DNA from: CBDHEY01 sp965262305
GTDB lineage: Bacteria; Pseudomonadota; Gammaproteobacteria; Pseudomonadales; Cellvibrionaceae
DNA length: 64,000 nt
Assembly: GCA_965262305.1 (NCBI GenBank)
Contig: CBDHEY010000004.1
Location: 620,001-684,000 of the forward strand
Reading direction: 5' to 3'
Part shown: piece after piece, positions 35,890-47,000 of the stretch
How positions within the stretch are numbered: position 1 is the first letter of the stretch
How the letters are laid out: each line of letters begins with the position of its first letter
Notes under the pieces: model-generated
The model's input: only the letters and a program-made list of their open reading frames with translations
What the model was told of the DNA's origin: nothing
The model's database searches: none
Translations under genes and position numbers: made by a program

Positions 35890-36030
35890 ACAATTATTGT
35901 CATAAGCCTGACAATTTCCTTCTCAAATTTTCGTGCTATCTGATAAGTACGTGGTTGCTCGTATTCTAGATGCGCGTATGAAAGATATAAAACTTACAAA
36001 ATTTACAAATATTTGGTTAATTTAATATTG

Positions 36031-36050
36031 ATAATGAGAATTATTCTCAT
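36031..36050. promoter_or_regulatory. Fur box upstream of the response regulator gene
   Basis: ATAATGAGAATTATTCTCAT contains the perfect 7-1-7 palindrome TGAGAAT-T-ATTCTCA (36035-36049), the classical Fur binding core. It sits 36-55 bases before the ATG at 36086, where it would overlap a promoter, so the gene is probably repressed by iron. Confidence 0.85.
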
Positions 36051-36085
36051 ATAATTAGGGTGTATACCGGCAATGGAGCTGAGAA

Positions 36086-36796
36086 ATGAACAATTTTCAA
36101 GAACCAATAAAAAACACGAATCATCAGATCATGTTTGTTAAACCAGAAGTGGAGCAATATACCAATTTGATACAAAGCCTTTCAGATTGCGGTTACGCCA
36201 TAGCAAAGTCTGAATATGCCAATGATGCCTTAAAGTTAGCCCTTACGTCACCACCTGATTTGATACTAATCTCAAATAATTCGTCAGTTAATCAGGTTCA
36301 CGATAGCGATCTTATCTCAAAGTTGCGTGAGGCGATTGTGACTCCTATCGTCGTATTAGCTCACGATAATAATGTGCATGAGCGCATCGAGGCTTATCAA
36401 CAGGGAGTCGATGACTATATCCCTATGCCAGCCGCGCAGACAGAAATTATCCTACGCATCGAAAATATTATGCGTCGTTATAATAAACGTTCGAAGAGTT
36501 CAACCTCATCTACTGAATTAGGTGAGTTGCAGGTCTCGGATGCTGGAGTCACCTGGAGATCAATGCCGATCGATCTTACTCAAACCGAAAAAGAGCTGCT
36601 CAATATTCTTGTGAAGTTTTTTGGTAAGCCTCTTAGTAAGGCGTATTTACAAATGCTTGTTCTCAAGCGTCCATTTAGCCGTTACGATAGAAGCATTGAT
36701 ATGCATATAAGTAATGTAAGAAAAAAGCTCGCAACCGTTGGACATCCACCTGAAAAAATTATCGCTGTGAGAGGATACGGTTACTGTTACCGCTAA
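36086..36796 (+). CDS. OmpR-like response regulator with an atypical (pseudo) receiver
   Basis: 236 aa. The C-terminal winged helix (about 145-235) is a standard OmpR/PhoB type (MPIDLTQTEKELLNILVKF, DMHISNVRKKLA, RGYGYCYR). The N-terminal receiver has lost its chemistry: the acidic pair is absent (IMFVKPE), the phosphoacceptor region reads LILISNNSS without Asp, and the Lys of the usual KPF is missing (IPMPA). It is therefore unlikely to be phosphorylated normally. No kinase gene adjoins it, and a Fur box lies just upstream, so it may be controlled by abundance under iron limitation. Confidence 0.85.
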   Translation: MNNFQEPIKNTNHQIMFVKPEVEQYTNLIQSLSDCGYAIAKSEYANDALKLALTSPPDLILISNNSSVNQVHDSDLISKLREAIVTPIVVLAHDNNVHERIEAYQQGVDDYIPMPAAQTEIILRIENIMRRYNKRSKSSTSSTELGELQVSDAGVTWRSMPIDLTQTEKELLNILVKFFGKPLSKAYLQMLVLKRPFSRYDRSIDMHISNVRKKLATVGHPPEKIIAVRGYGYCYR

Positions 36797-37291
36797 TACC
36801 ACTGGTATTTTACTCGAGGTTATATAGTCTTGGATAACAATATTGACCGTTCTCTTTCAGATCTTCTTTCGAACTGCATATACGCCGGGATAATTAAAAG
36901 CCCAAGACTATTCGATATTGTTCTTGGCGTAGATAAAAATTAACTTACTTTTATCGCATCTAATTTATATAATTGACAACGCTTTATACCTTAATATCAT
37001 AAAGACTTTTTGTTCTAGTAACTGTTTATAACGTTGGTATTGGCGTTGTTTGGTAGGCGCGTTAATTTTTTTAATGGCGCGTTTTGGGTTTTTTGAAGAA
37101 ATTATTTGTCGTTTTCTAAACTAGAGTTACGGATTTACTCGATTCAATATTTTAGTATGTCGATCTATTTCGCAAATAAGAAATAACTTGGGAAAGAATT
37201 TCTCGTTTAATTCGTTCAAAAGAAATATTTTGGTAATTTAATAACTGTGCATCTTTTATGTTGAGGCACTTTTTTTGCTCATCTCGTTTGT
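36797..37291. other. 495-base intergenic region
   Basis: AT-rich, no credible gene. It contains one TTCGAAC element at 36868-36874, the same motif that clusters upstream of the cytochrome genes. No clear terminator for the response regulator was found. Confidence 0.4.
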
Positions 37292-40200
37292 GTGTATTGT
37301 TATTTCTTTGCTTCGGGGCTAGTGGTAGCTATATTATTCATTTGTATGCAGTTTTTTTTAGGTGGCTTTTTGCATAATTCTGGGCAAGGGTATGGCTCCG
37401 TAACGAGATCGATATTATTTGTAACGATCTTTTTGCTTTCGTCATCGCTGTTCGCCGCGACACTTCCCGATAATGTGCGCTTTAAAAGAATTCCGATGGA
37501 AGATGAAGCGTTTATCGGCGGAGTTCTTGCGATCCAGCAAGATAATTACGGATTTATCTGGATTGGCGGTCGCCTCGGTTTAGCGCGTTATGATGGGTAT
37601 TCTTTTCGTCTTTATCGCCATGATAAATATGACCGAAATTCCATTGCATCCAATACTATTCATGATATTGCGTTAGACGCGGATGGTAATCTGTGGTTGG
37701 CAACTGAAGTTGGGCTAGACCGGTTCGATTATGCCACCGAAACATTTGAACATTACAAGCATAACGAAACAGACCCAAACTCTATTGGCGTGTCTCCGGT
37801 GTTTCGTTGCATTTAGATAGTGAAGACACTATGTGGATAGGTACGCGTGGTGGTCTCAGTTCATATAACCCAGAACAGAAAAACTTTACCAACTACAATA
37901 TTCAAGTTGGCAACCTTGCTAATCAGGCAGGTGAGTATGTATTGGATGTTACTGATGATGGAAATGGAAATTTTTATCTGGGTACTGGATACGGATTAAA
38001 GATTTGGAATCAAAAAAATCTCCAAACTCGTTTGTATCAGTCGGAGAGGAATGCCTTAGGTAAATTGCAGACGAATTTAATTCGTTCGGTGCTCGTTGAT
38101 AGCTTTGATCGAGTTTGGGTAGGAACAGAGCTTGGGTTAATGGAGTTTATCCCTGACTCCGAGTATTTTGAATTTTATCCCACTGAACTCGATGATTCTG
38201 CCGTGCTTAGTCAAGCAGACGGCGTTCGTGTAAGTGCGGCAGTTTGGGATATTTTTGAGGATTCGGAAAATATTATTTGGACTGCAACCGACGGATTTGG
38301 CGTTAACTGGTTGAACCGAGAAGAAAATAAGTTTGTTACTTTAACAAATGATCCTAACGATAATAATTCTCTCAATACAACAATTTCTAGGACAATTTCA
38401 GAAGATAAAAATGGTGATATTTGGGTTGGTAATTACCCTTCAGGTATAAATGTATTTGAACGTTATACTGCAGCGTTTCGAACTTTTATTAGTAACACAA
38501 ACGATGACAACAGTTTGAGTTATGGGAATGTTAAACAAATACTAGAAGATGAAAAAGAAAATCTCTGGCTGGCAGTTGAGAGCGGCGGTTTAAATTATTT
38601 CGATACCAAAAGCACGACGTTCAAATATATCAAGCATGACCCGAATGATATTAATTCGATAGCGTCGGATGATGCTTTGGATATGATCATAGATAAAAAT
38701 AATGTCATGTGGATTGCAACCTGGACTACAGGGATTTCTCAATATGATTTAAATACTGGCGAGTTTCGTTCAATCTTGCCAGACCCAAATAAAAAAGGAG
38801 CACTGCCCTCGGCTCATATATGGACCGTATACGAAGACAGTGAAGGCACAATTTGGGTGGGTGCTATGGGTGCAGGCTTGTTTCGGTACGAGGAAAAAAC
38901 TGATTCGTTTAAGTCATATTTATACAGTGAAGATGATCCTGGCAGTATTTTAGATGGCCAAATATGGGCAATATTAGAAGACTCCAGAGGGAACTTGTGG
39001 ATTGCGACTCAGCGTGCATTGAGTCGAATGGATCGTCGAACCGAGAGGTTCACCAATTTTACAAATGATCGAAATAAACCCGACAGTATAAGTAGTAACG
39101 AAGTTCGTGCAGTTTTTGAAGACTCTAAAGGTAGGTTGTGGCTCGGAACGAATGGGGGTGGGTTAAATCAATATGATTACATCAATGGTTCTTTTTCCGC
39201 TATAACGGAACACGATGGATTAAATAGCAATATTATTCAAGCTATTGTTGAAGATGATGATGGCAATTTATGGCTGGGCACGGCAAATGGAATTACTCGC
39301 TATAATCCAGATACGGGAGAGATAAAAGCCTACGACAAGAGCTATGGATTACAAGGAAATGAATTTAATACGGGTTCGGTATATAAAGCGCGAAATGGCG
39401 ATCTTATGTTCGGAGGCTTAGACGGCTACACTCGGTTTAATCCGCGCGAGCTAAAAGACAATAATGTGGAACCTGCAGTTGTCTTTACCGGTGTTCAAAT
39501 TCTTAATGAAGAAGTTGAGATAGGAGAAAGCTCAGCATTAGAAGAAAGTATCGTGGTCGCGGATCAAATTGTTTTAGACCACACGCAAAATTTTATTTCA
39601 ATACAGTATGCAGCATTAAATTTTCGAAATTCGGAAAGAAATCAGTATGCGTATAAATTAGAAGGTTTTGATAAGGATTGGTATTACGTTGATCAAAAAC
39701 GCACTGTGACCTATACCAATCTCGACGCAGGTTCTTATCGCCTAAGAGTGAAAGCTTCAAACAATGAAGGCGTCTGGAACGAAGAGGGAAGTTCTATTGG
39801 AATTTTGGTATTGCCTCCGCCTTGGAAAACCTGGTGGGCATATACGATTTACGTTTTGTTGGTTTTTGGTGTAATCCTGAGTTATGTGGTTACTCAACGT
39901 AGAATAAATAAACGTTTAGAATTGATGGTACGAGATCGAACCGAAGAGCTTGAAGCCGCAAATAAAAAATTGGAAAAAGCGAGTTTAAGCGATCCTTTAA
40001 CCGGTTTAGCGAATCGCCGATTTTTGGAAAAGTTCATCGACGCCGATATTGCTCAGGTTGAACGTTTATATGGCGAATGGAAAAAACAAGGGAATGAAGG
40101 TGGTCCTCCTAACAGCGATATTGCATTCTATTTGATTGATGTGGATCACTTTAAGCATATCAATGATTCATACGGTCATGGCGCTGGAGATCATGTCTTA

Positions 40201-40641
40201 GTTATCATGTCGCAACTCCTCAAGGAAATTAGCCGAGAATCGAGCCATGTTATTCGTTGGGGCGGTGAAGAGTTTTTATTAGTTAGCCGATTTGTTGATG
40301 GCTCACAAGCGCACAAACTTGCTGAACGAATACTGCACTCTGTACGAGATGCTACTTTCGAAATAGAAACAGGTCATGTGCTAAGGGCAACAGTTTCCAT
40401 TGGTTTTTCACTGCTTCCCTATGACCCGAATGATAGGTCGAGCAAAGACTGGCAAAAAACAATCGATATCGCAGATTTGGCGCTATACGCCGCAAAGCAT
40501 TCTGGTAGAAATGGTTGGGTGGGGACTAATTTATCGAAGAGCCCCTTCTACTCTTCAAGTAGCTTTTTCGATGAGATCAAAAATCACTCGCTTGAGACTA
40601 GAACATCTTTTGACGATGTTTCTAAACTTGTCTGGGATTAA
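37292..40641 (+). pseudogene. Periplasmic two-component-type propeller, Y_Y_Y domain and GGDEF diguanylate cyclase (frameshifted)
   Basis: Two overlapping frames form one protein of about 1115 aa. An N-terminal signal/anchor ends SSSLFA; about 12 propeller repeats follow (units like GYGLKIWN, MWIGTRGGLSSYNP, LWLGTANGITRYNP), then a Y_Y_Y domain, a membrane helix (WWAYTIYVLLVFGVILSYVV), a coiled coil and a GGDEF domain with active-site WGGEEF and DPLTGLANRR. Adding one T to TTT 37802-37804 changes FRCI-stop into VFSLHLDSEDTMWIGT and restores the frame. Start uncertain (GTG 37292 or ATG 37346). Propeller sensors of this kind often detect polysaccharide fragments, here to make cyclic-di-GMP. Confidence 0.8.
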
Positions 40642-40882
40642 TATCGGTCGTTTTAAAATTTTTACTCACGTCGGATTTTTGTCTTTTTTTGTCAAGATTT
40701 CAACTCATCTATAGATTAACATCGCCTCTTATTTGTATGTTTTTTCAATAGATTCAAAGCCTTAGAAATTTAGTGATATTAGCTGTACTGCGCCATTTTT
40801 TTCTAAATGTGTGGTGAAAGTCGTAATTTGACGTTTTTTAAAACATTGAAATACAAAGAACTGATCGGTTAAAGTAACTTAT

Positions 40883-40897
40883 TGCCAAAATTTGGCA
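40883..40897. promoter_or_regulatory. Palindrome TGCCAAA-A-TTTGGCA upstream of the AraC-type regulator
   Basis: A perfect 7-1-7 inverted repeat, 45 bases before the ATG at 40943, suitable for autoregulation. The 301-base gap (40642-40942) is otherwise AT-rich without other clear signals. Confidence 0.5.
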
Positions 40898-40942
40898 TAT
40901 TTCGCCGTGCAATAACCTTTTTTAATAATAATCGAACGCAGT

Positions 40943-42121
40943 ATGTACGAACTATTAGAAAGTATGAACAAGCCCGTCTTTAATGTTTATGACGTGCTTA
41001 ATATGATCATCTTTGTTGAAACGGTGATATTTTCTGCCTTACTATTTTTAAGGCCAGGGAAAGGACCGGCACATTACCTTCTCCCAGCATTCACATTTTC
41101 TGTTGGTTTAGGTCAATTAGTTTTTTTAATTACCTACAATCCTGTTATAAATTTAACCCTATTGGAATACTTTCCTCAATCATGGATGTCTCTGTTCGCG
41201 TTTGTATTTTTCACGCATGGATCTCTCCTCTATGCCTATATTAGAGCACTGACTTATGAAAATTTCCGTTTTCGCTGGTATGACGCATCACCAATAATCA
41301 TTTATTTTGTATTTGTCTTATTGCCTGTAATGGATTGGTTTAATGGGGTAATGATAGAAATTTTTTGGCGTAAGCACGTATTTATTGGTGTATTAGGGTT
41401 TTTGGTTACTGCAGTTTATGGTGCCCTTTGCTTAGTTCATATGGAAGTCTACTCCTCGCGGGTAAAAAATCGATTTAGTATTCTTCAGAGTATTGATTAT
41501 GCGTGGCTAAAAGTTTATGCCTGGGGATTCTTTGTGGTGTGGGTACTGGAATTGATGCCGCCATTTATCAGTGATGACATGCCTTGGTGGTTATCACAAG
41601 TTGCCACTCATTCAGCTGGAATTTTGTTGCTGTTGATGTTCAATTTTGTCATTTTTACTAGCTTGTTGTACGCGAATAATGTTCCTAACCTGGAACAACA
41701 TGATAGTGAGCTTGTTGAAACACCCAAGCCCGCACTAGATATCGACCCAGCAGATATTGAGAAAATTGAAACCCTTATAAGGGAAGAGAAAATTTATCGA
41801 ACATCGGGGATAACGATTGAGGCGTTTTCTGAGAGAACAGGCGTTGCGACTAAAACGCTCTCTTTTATCGTTAACCGTTACTACGAAAAAAACTTTTATG
41901 AATTCATAAATAATTATCGAGTCGAAGAAGCTCGAATGCTTTTAAAAAATATACAAAATAAAGATGTTCCGATACAGGATATTTACGAGTCAGTTGGCTT
42001 TAGAAGCAAGTCTTCGTTTAATACACTTTTTAAGAAAAAGATAGGAATGACGCCATCTGAGTATCGCGAAAAATATGCCTGTGACCCCAACACAATTCCT
42101 TCAAGCGAATTAAATATTTAG
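40943..42121 (+). CDS. Membrane-anchored AraC-family transcriptional regulator
   Basis: 392 aa. Residues about 20-250 form seven hydrophobic helices (NMIIFVETVIFSALLFL to ILLLLMFNFVIFTSLLYA), then a linker and an AraC double helix-turn-helix at about 278-380 (EAFSERTGVATKTLSFIVNR, FRSKSSFNTLFKKKIGMTPSEYR). This 7TM-AraC layout is a known but uncharacterised type, suited to reading a membrane or periplasmic signal. It is separated from the propeller gene by about 300 bases and is the last regulator before the cytochrome array. Confidence 0.88.
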   Translation: MYELLESMNKPVFNVYDVLNMIIFVETVIFSALLFLRPGKGPAHYLLPAFTFSVGLGQLVFLITYNPVINLTLLEYFPQSWMSLFAFVFFTHGSLLYAYIRALTYENFRFRWYDASPIIIYFVFVLLPVMDWFNGVMIEIFWRKHVFIGVLGFLVTAVYGALCLVHMEVYSSRVKNRFSILQSIDYAWLKVYAWGFFVVWVLELMPPFISDDMPWWLSQVATHSAGILLLLMFNFVIFTSLLYANNVPNLEQHDSELVETPKPALDIDPADIEKIETLIREEKIYRTSGITIEAFSERTGVATKTLSFIVNRYYEKNFYEFINNYRVEEARMLLKNIQNKDVPIQDIYESVGFRSKSSFNTLFKKKIGMTPSEYREKYACDPNTIPSSELNI

Positions 42122-42565
42122 CAATGTAAATAGACGGAGTTAACAGAAATCGGAAAAGCTAAATTAATGTTAAAAATTCGCGTTCGAAGGAAATTTTTTT
42201 TCTTTAAATTATTCGAACTATTGTTCGAGTCTTCTACTTGAACTCAGTTGCATCGGTTGATTTTTTAGGTGTACGTAATTTCCACAAATCTATTGTTATC
42301 TGTTCTATTTCTATAACCTTTTATAAATCAAAGGGTTATGTTTCTTGGCAGCGTTTTAGTTATGTAACGTTTTATAAGACGTGTATTCTTAAGCGTTGAA
42401 AAGGTTTTTCTAATTTAGTTTTCATTCCCTTCTGTTAATTCTTTCGTGCAAAAAGTTGAGACGCGAAAATTAGCCTATAAATATAACTTGATATTCGCGC
42501 TTATCGAGAGTTTTAATGTTTCCCTGCAATTATTAAGTTTTAATAGAATTTAAAAGATATTAATT
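42122..42565. other. Intergenic region with GTTCG/CGAAC inverted repeat
   Basis: 444 bases, no gene. A 16-base inverted repeat TCGAAC-TATT-GTTCGA lies at 42213-42228 with a further GTTCGAA at 42182-42188. These match the elements that precede the cytochrome genes. No terminator for the AraC gene is evident. Confidence 0.45.
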
Positions 42566-42937
42566 ATGAGTCAGACAAAAGTAATCATTTGCTTGGTTGG
42601 ATTCTTGGTGGCGGGGTTGATTTTCGGACGGGTTAGCGAGGTTGTTAGCAGTCCCTTCAAAATAGTTGATAAATTACTTACCTGTGATGGATCCTCTTGC
42701 AGTTATACCGTAGAAATAAAAAATCGTAGCTTTGAAGAACTAGAAGGCGTGTTAAGCATAGAGACTTATTCGACCGTAGATAATCTTGGAGTAAGCACTA
42801 AAAAATTGGATCATAGCTCTGCTAAAAGTTTTAGTGTTGAGCCTAGTGATGTGACAGTTGTAGAAGGCGAATTCGAATCTACTGAAGAATCAAATCAATT
42901 GGTTTTTGAAGCCTTAATCGCGAAAGTTAATTGGTGA
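42566..42937 (+). CDS. Small exported or membrane-anchored hypothetical protein
   Basis: 123 aa. One hydrophobic segment at residues 6-22 (VIICLVGFLVAGLIFG) acts as signal or anchor; the rest is a predicted periplasmic beta domain (TCDGSSCSYTVEIKNRSFEE). Two cysteines are four residues apart and the C-terminus is acidic. ATG 42566 has a weak ribosome site (AAAAGAT). No family recognised. It lies alone between the AraC regulator and the cytochrome array. Confidence 0.5.
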   Translation: MSQTKVIICLVGFLVAGLIFGRVSEVVSSPFKIVDKLLTCDGSSCSYTVEIKNRSFEELEGVLSIETYSTVDNLGVSTKKLDHSSAKSFSVEPSDVTVVEGEFESTEESNQLVFEALIAKVNW

Positions 42938-44052
42938 GTGATATTAACAATTCACGACAATTTTCTAATGCTAGGTAGATATTGGCACAAACAGTCATGC
43001 ATCGCATATTTAAATTCATATTGCGATGTAAACTCACCTCCCCCTAGTTTTTCACGTTTACCTTATTTATCAATTAATGGTTTCCTGGCATAAATACATG
43101 GTTTAGTCTAAGCGACTTAGCCTTACCTTTGTGCATCCCACCTTAGGTTACGCACCCTGTAAAACTAATCTACTTGTTCTAGTTAATGTTTTCTCTTAAA
43201 CACGTGCGTTTTGAATTACTAAATGGTTGTTTTGCTAAAACTGGCTCTAACGCAGGCCATGTCGCGACATATTGGTAATCAATTCTTTTGTGTGCATCTT
43301 TGCAATTAAGGATGTGGATATTGATCAGCTATGCCAGATGTTTTGTTAAGCTCGTAACAAACGGTAACGGCTGTTCTGATCAAAAAATCATTGTTTCGAA
43401 AAAAGCATCTAATCAAATTTTTAAATACTTGATCTTATGTTGCTCTATATTTTCAATCGGATATTTTGAGGTTTCGATCTTATTTTTATACTTCAGATAC
43501 GTATTTTGAATTAAAAATAAACGAACACGTTTTATTATTTCAAAATAATGGAAACTTTATTCTAAAAAGCCTTAAAACCTCAAATGGGATTCTAAGTAAG
43601 AATGATGCATTATTCGCCATTTTTGTTTTGGTCGAAATTAGAATTAATTTTCAATATCTCGAATATTTATAAAAAAATCGAACAAACTTTCGTTCGTTTT
43701 TTCATCGCACGTTCCTCTATAAGTCTTACAAAATAAATAAACGAACATGAAATTATCGATTAGAACCGGCTTGATTTGTCATTCAAATCGTGGTTACTAA
43801 TAATTCGTTGGAGAAGTAAATCGCTAATTTCAGGAAATTTATAGATCAGATATTTGTGAGAATATCTGATGGGAATGTTTATTTTGAATGACGTTTAATT
43901 TGTCTTAGTTACTCAAGGTAACATCTTTTTCTGATATTTGGATTGGCGAAGTTAACTTTTTAAAACCGCGCTAACAATAAAAAAAAGCGCATGATATTGC
44001 GGTTCAGATACCTATCGCCCGCACAGAAAAATAATAAGTAGGAGAAGTCACG
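42938..44052. other. 1.1-kb AT-rich region upstream of the first cytochrome
   Basis: No convincing gene; short open frames at 43288-43672 have no ribosome site or recognisable product. It contains CGAAC/GTTCG elements at 43522-43526, 43679-43683, 43692-43696 and 43742-43746; the middle two face each other across eight bases and are flanked by A6 and T6 runs, forming a hairpin-like dyad. The last 15 bases contain GGAGAAG for the downstream GTG. Confidence 0.5.
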
Positions 44053-47000
44053 GTGAATAAAACCAACCTAAATCAATCGCTTTTGCTGAAGCTCGCGGTA
44101 TCAGGCTCAGCAATATTGGGCGTGAACCTAGCGGTCGCCCAAGAAGCGTTTTTTATCGAGCACAAGCCGACGGATTCGCGTTTTGAATCCTGTTCCACAT
44201 TAGATGGCGCGCCAATTCAAGGTGGAAGCCCAACTGCATCAAGTGAATGTGCCCAGTGGGTACAAGTTGCAAACGGTAGTTTCTTCCATTTGCAAAATGT
44301 AAGTTCTGGTAAATACATCCGGCCAGCAAATAGGGACAATGGGGCGGCTATTGAACTGCGCCCGAATACTTGGACTGGTTCTTGGACACAGTGGTCCTAC
44401 GACGATCGAGGTGATGGTCATGGCCATTTAGTTAATCGTGCTACGGGCAAATATGTATATCTTCCTGCCTCAGGTGGTGATCTGCAACAGCAACCTTCTG
44501 CGTGGCGTGGCGACTATACACGATGGGCGTTAGTTCCTGTTAGCAATGCCACACCGGTACCTTCAACACCAACTCCTGTGCCTGCAACGCCCACGCCGGC
44601 GCCAGCTGGGGACGATGTAGAAATTTCTAACAACAACCAATTTGGTGATTTTCTTGTAGGTGGTCAAGGGTCTTCTCAGCCCGGTTTCACCCTCTATACG
44701 TTTGCTAATGACAATGGCGGCCCAAACAGTGTTTGTAATGGGCAGTGTGCCGTGGTTTGGCCTCCACTAATTGTCGATTCTGCGAATGATGTCAATGGCC
44801 CCGCGTCTTTGAATTTTGGTACTACGACGCGCAATGACGGTTCTATTCAAGTTACTTTTAACAACGAGCCTTTATACTTCTATAACGAGGATAATAATCC
44901 TGGTGATACGAATGGCCATAATGTTGGTGGTGTTTGGTTTGTTGCAGAGGTAGGTGGTACTCCTCCAACACCCGCACCACAAACGCCGACACCTAATCCA
45001 TCTACTCCAGATCCAGTGCCAACTTGCACGCCTGGGCCTGCTGCAACAAATAACTACGAAGCCGAATCTGGAAGTATTTTAGGAAGCGCTTCAGTTTATG
45101 ATGACGGCGCGGCTTCTGGAGGTCAGGGTGTTGCATTCATTAGTACTCAGAATGCAGGATTCAGTGTATCTACCAATCAAGGTGCTGCATCTAGCTTTGT
45201 TATTCGATACGCCTCAGAGCTTTCTGGATCAATTTCTTATCGCATAAATCAAGTAGACAGTGGAAACGTTTCGTTTAGCTCTACTGGTGCTTGGGTAGGA
45301 AGCTATACCGATGTAACAGTAAATGCAAACGTACCGGCAGGTGCGTCTATTGATGTCTTCTATGATGGTGGTGATACTGCTATGAACGTGGACTATATCA
45401 GTATGACTAGCTCTGGTTGTGGTGGTAATCCTCCAACCCCTGTTCCACCAACACCTGGCCCAGGCACACCAAATCCAGATCCAGTAGATACGCCTACACC
45501 GACTCCTCCAACGGGAGACGACTTTGGGTTTGAAAGTAATGGTTTGATTTGGTTCAAGGCTCAGCCGGAGTGGCCAACAAGTGGTACTTTCTATAGCTGT
45601 CGTGACTTAGAGCAAGACTGTTTCCCAGCATCACTCAATAATGGTCGTTGGGAACATGTTCATAGTAATCTTGCACAAGGTCAATCTTATACTGCGCAGT
45701 TAAAAGTACCAGGATTAGGCGCTGATCAATTCCCTCGTTACGACTACACCTGGAATCATCCATCAATTGGTAATAATCCAGGGCCCGGACCTGGACCCGG
45801 GGCCTGGTCCAGATCCTGGTTGTACTGGACTAGACTGTTTGGATTGGACAACGCTCTCGCTACTTAGTGGAAAAGGTTCTGGCCCAGGTCCGCGTGCGAA
45901 TGACCCCGGTGAGTTGCGTACACCAACGAATGGTTCTAATCCGACTTCACACGGTTTTGCGTTTGACCTGAATGGAAGTACATTTACCTGGCGCTGGGGT
46001 GGGCAAATCGTTAAGGGCAATGGCGATTCTGGTCTTCAAGTATGGTGTTCTACCGATGATGGTATGACTTATCAAAGTGCGAACTTCAGCGGTGGTACCG
46101 CAACTGCACCTTGTTCGGGTAATTTTGATTACTTCTTCCGGTATTTACATCCAACGCATTCACTTAACAATAACCCAGCGCATCAATGGTTATATACCGG
46201 GCCATTTACAACTGCTGGCTCGCGTGTAAATCCTGCTGGCTATGCGCCTTTCACTGATGGTTCGTCGAACTGGATGCGTTTCCGCCATCCAATTTCTCAA
46301 GATGGAACTACGGCTGCAGTATTGAACGCACAGCATAACAACGACCTTCTGAGAAACCTTGATCGATACAATATTTGGGTTGATGACTCGCCAGGTAATA
46401 CACAGTTTAATATTGATGTCGCGGGTAATATTGTTCGTAATGAAGCGCTTCGTAATACTGCGGGTGGACCCAATGGACAGCAATTCTTTGCAATTGTTAC
46501 ATCTGGTCCAGGTTTTGGTGGTGTCTTCTCTTATGGACAGGTTATTCAGTTTGAATTCACTGCAGTAGCCGGTGCAACTGGGGCGCAAACCTATAATGAC
46601 TTTTCATACTATACCGTAGGCTTGGGTTGGGGTAACTATGGTGATAAGCGTCTTCAATCGGCGGGTAAAGCTGGTACCACCATGATTCTTTCCGATGGGG
46701 GTGCATATTCAGATTTAGAATACAACGCAACCTTCACGCAGCCGCTAACGACACTTCACTCAGAACAAGATATGGATGACTTTATTATTGGTCACCATTT
46801 GTTCCATGGGGTTGATCCAAATGCGCCACCAAGAACCGCGGACTTCGATGTGATTAAAATTGGTGACCGTTCTTGTGGTGACTGTCACTTCCGTGATGGT
46901 CGTGGTTCAGAAGTGATTCAGACACCTATTGGTCCTCGTTTGCCACCACCAATTTATGGTACTGGTCTGTTGTTAGCTATCGAAGGCAGAGAAGTTGGTC

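Noticed and set aside
37807..40641. Treating the propeller frames as two separate genes
   Set aside because: The second frame would start in the middle of a propeller blade without a signal peptide; one added T makes a canonical full-length sensor.
43288..43672. Overlapping small open frames in the gap before the cytochrome array
   Set aside because: No ribosome site, atypical composition, and the region is full of regulatory-like repeats.
46190..46588. Long antisense open frame inside the first cytochrome gene (and similar ones at 48028-48414, 58526-58958)
   Set aside because: They are shadows of strongly coding sense sequence; the products are Cys/Arg/Ser-rich with no ribosome site or recognisable domain.
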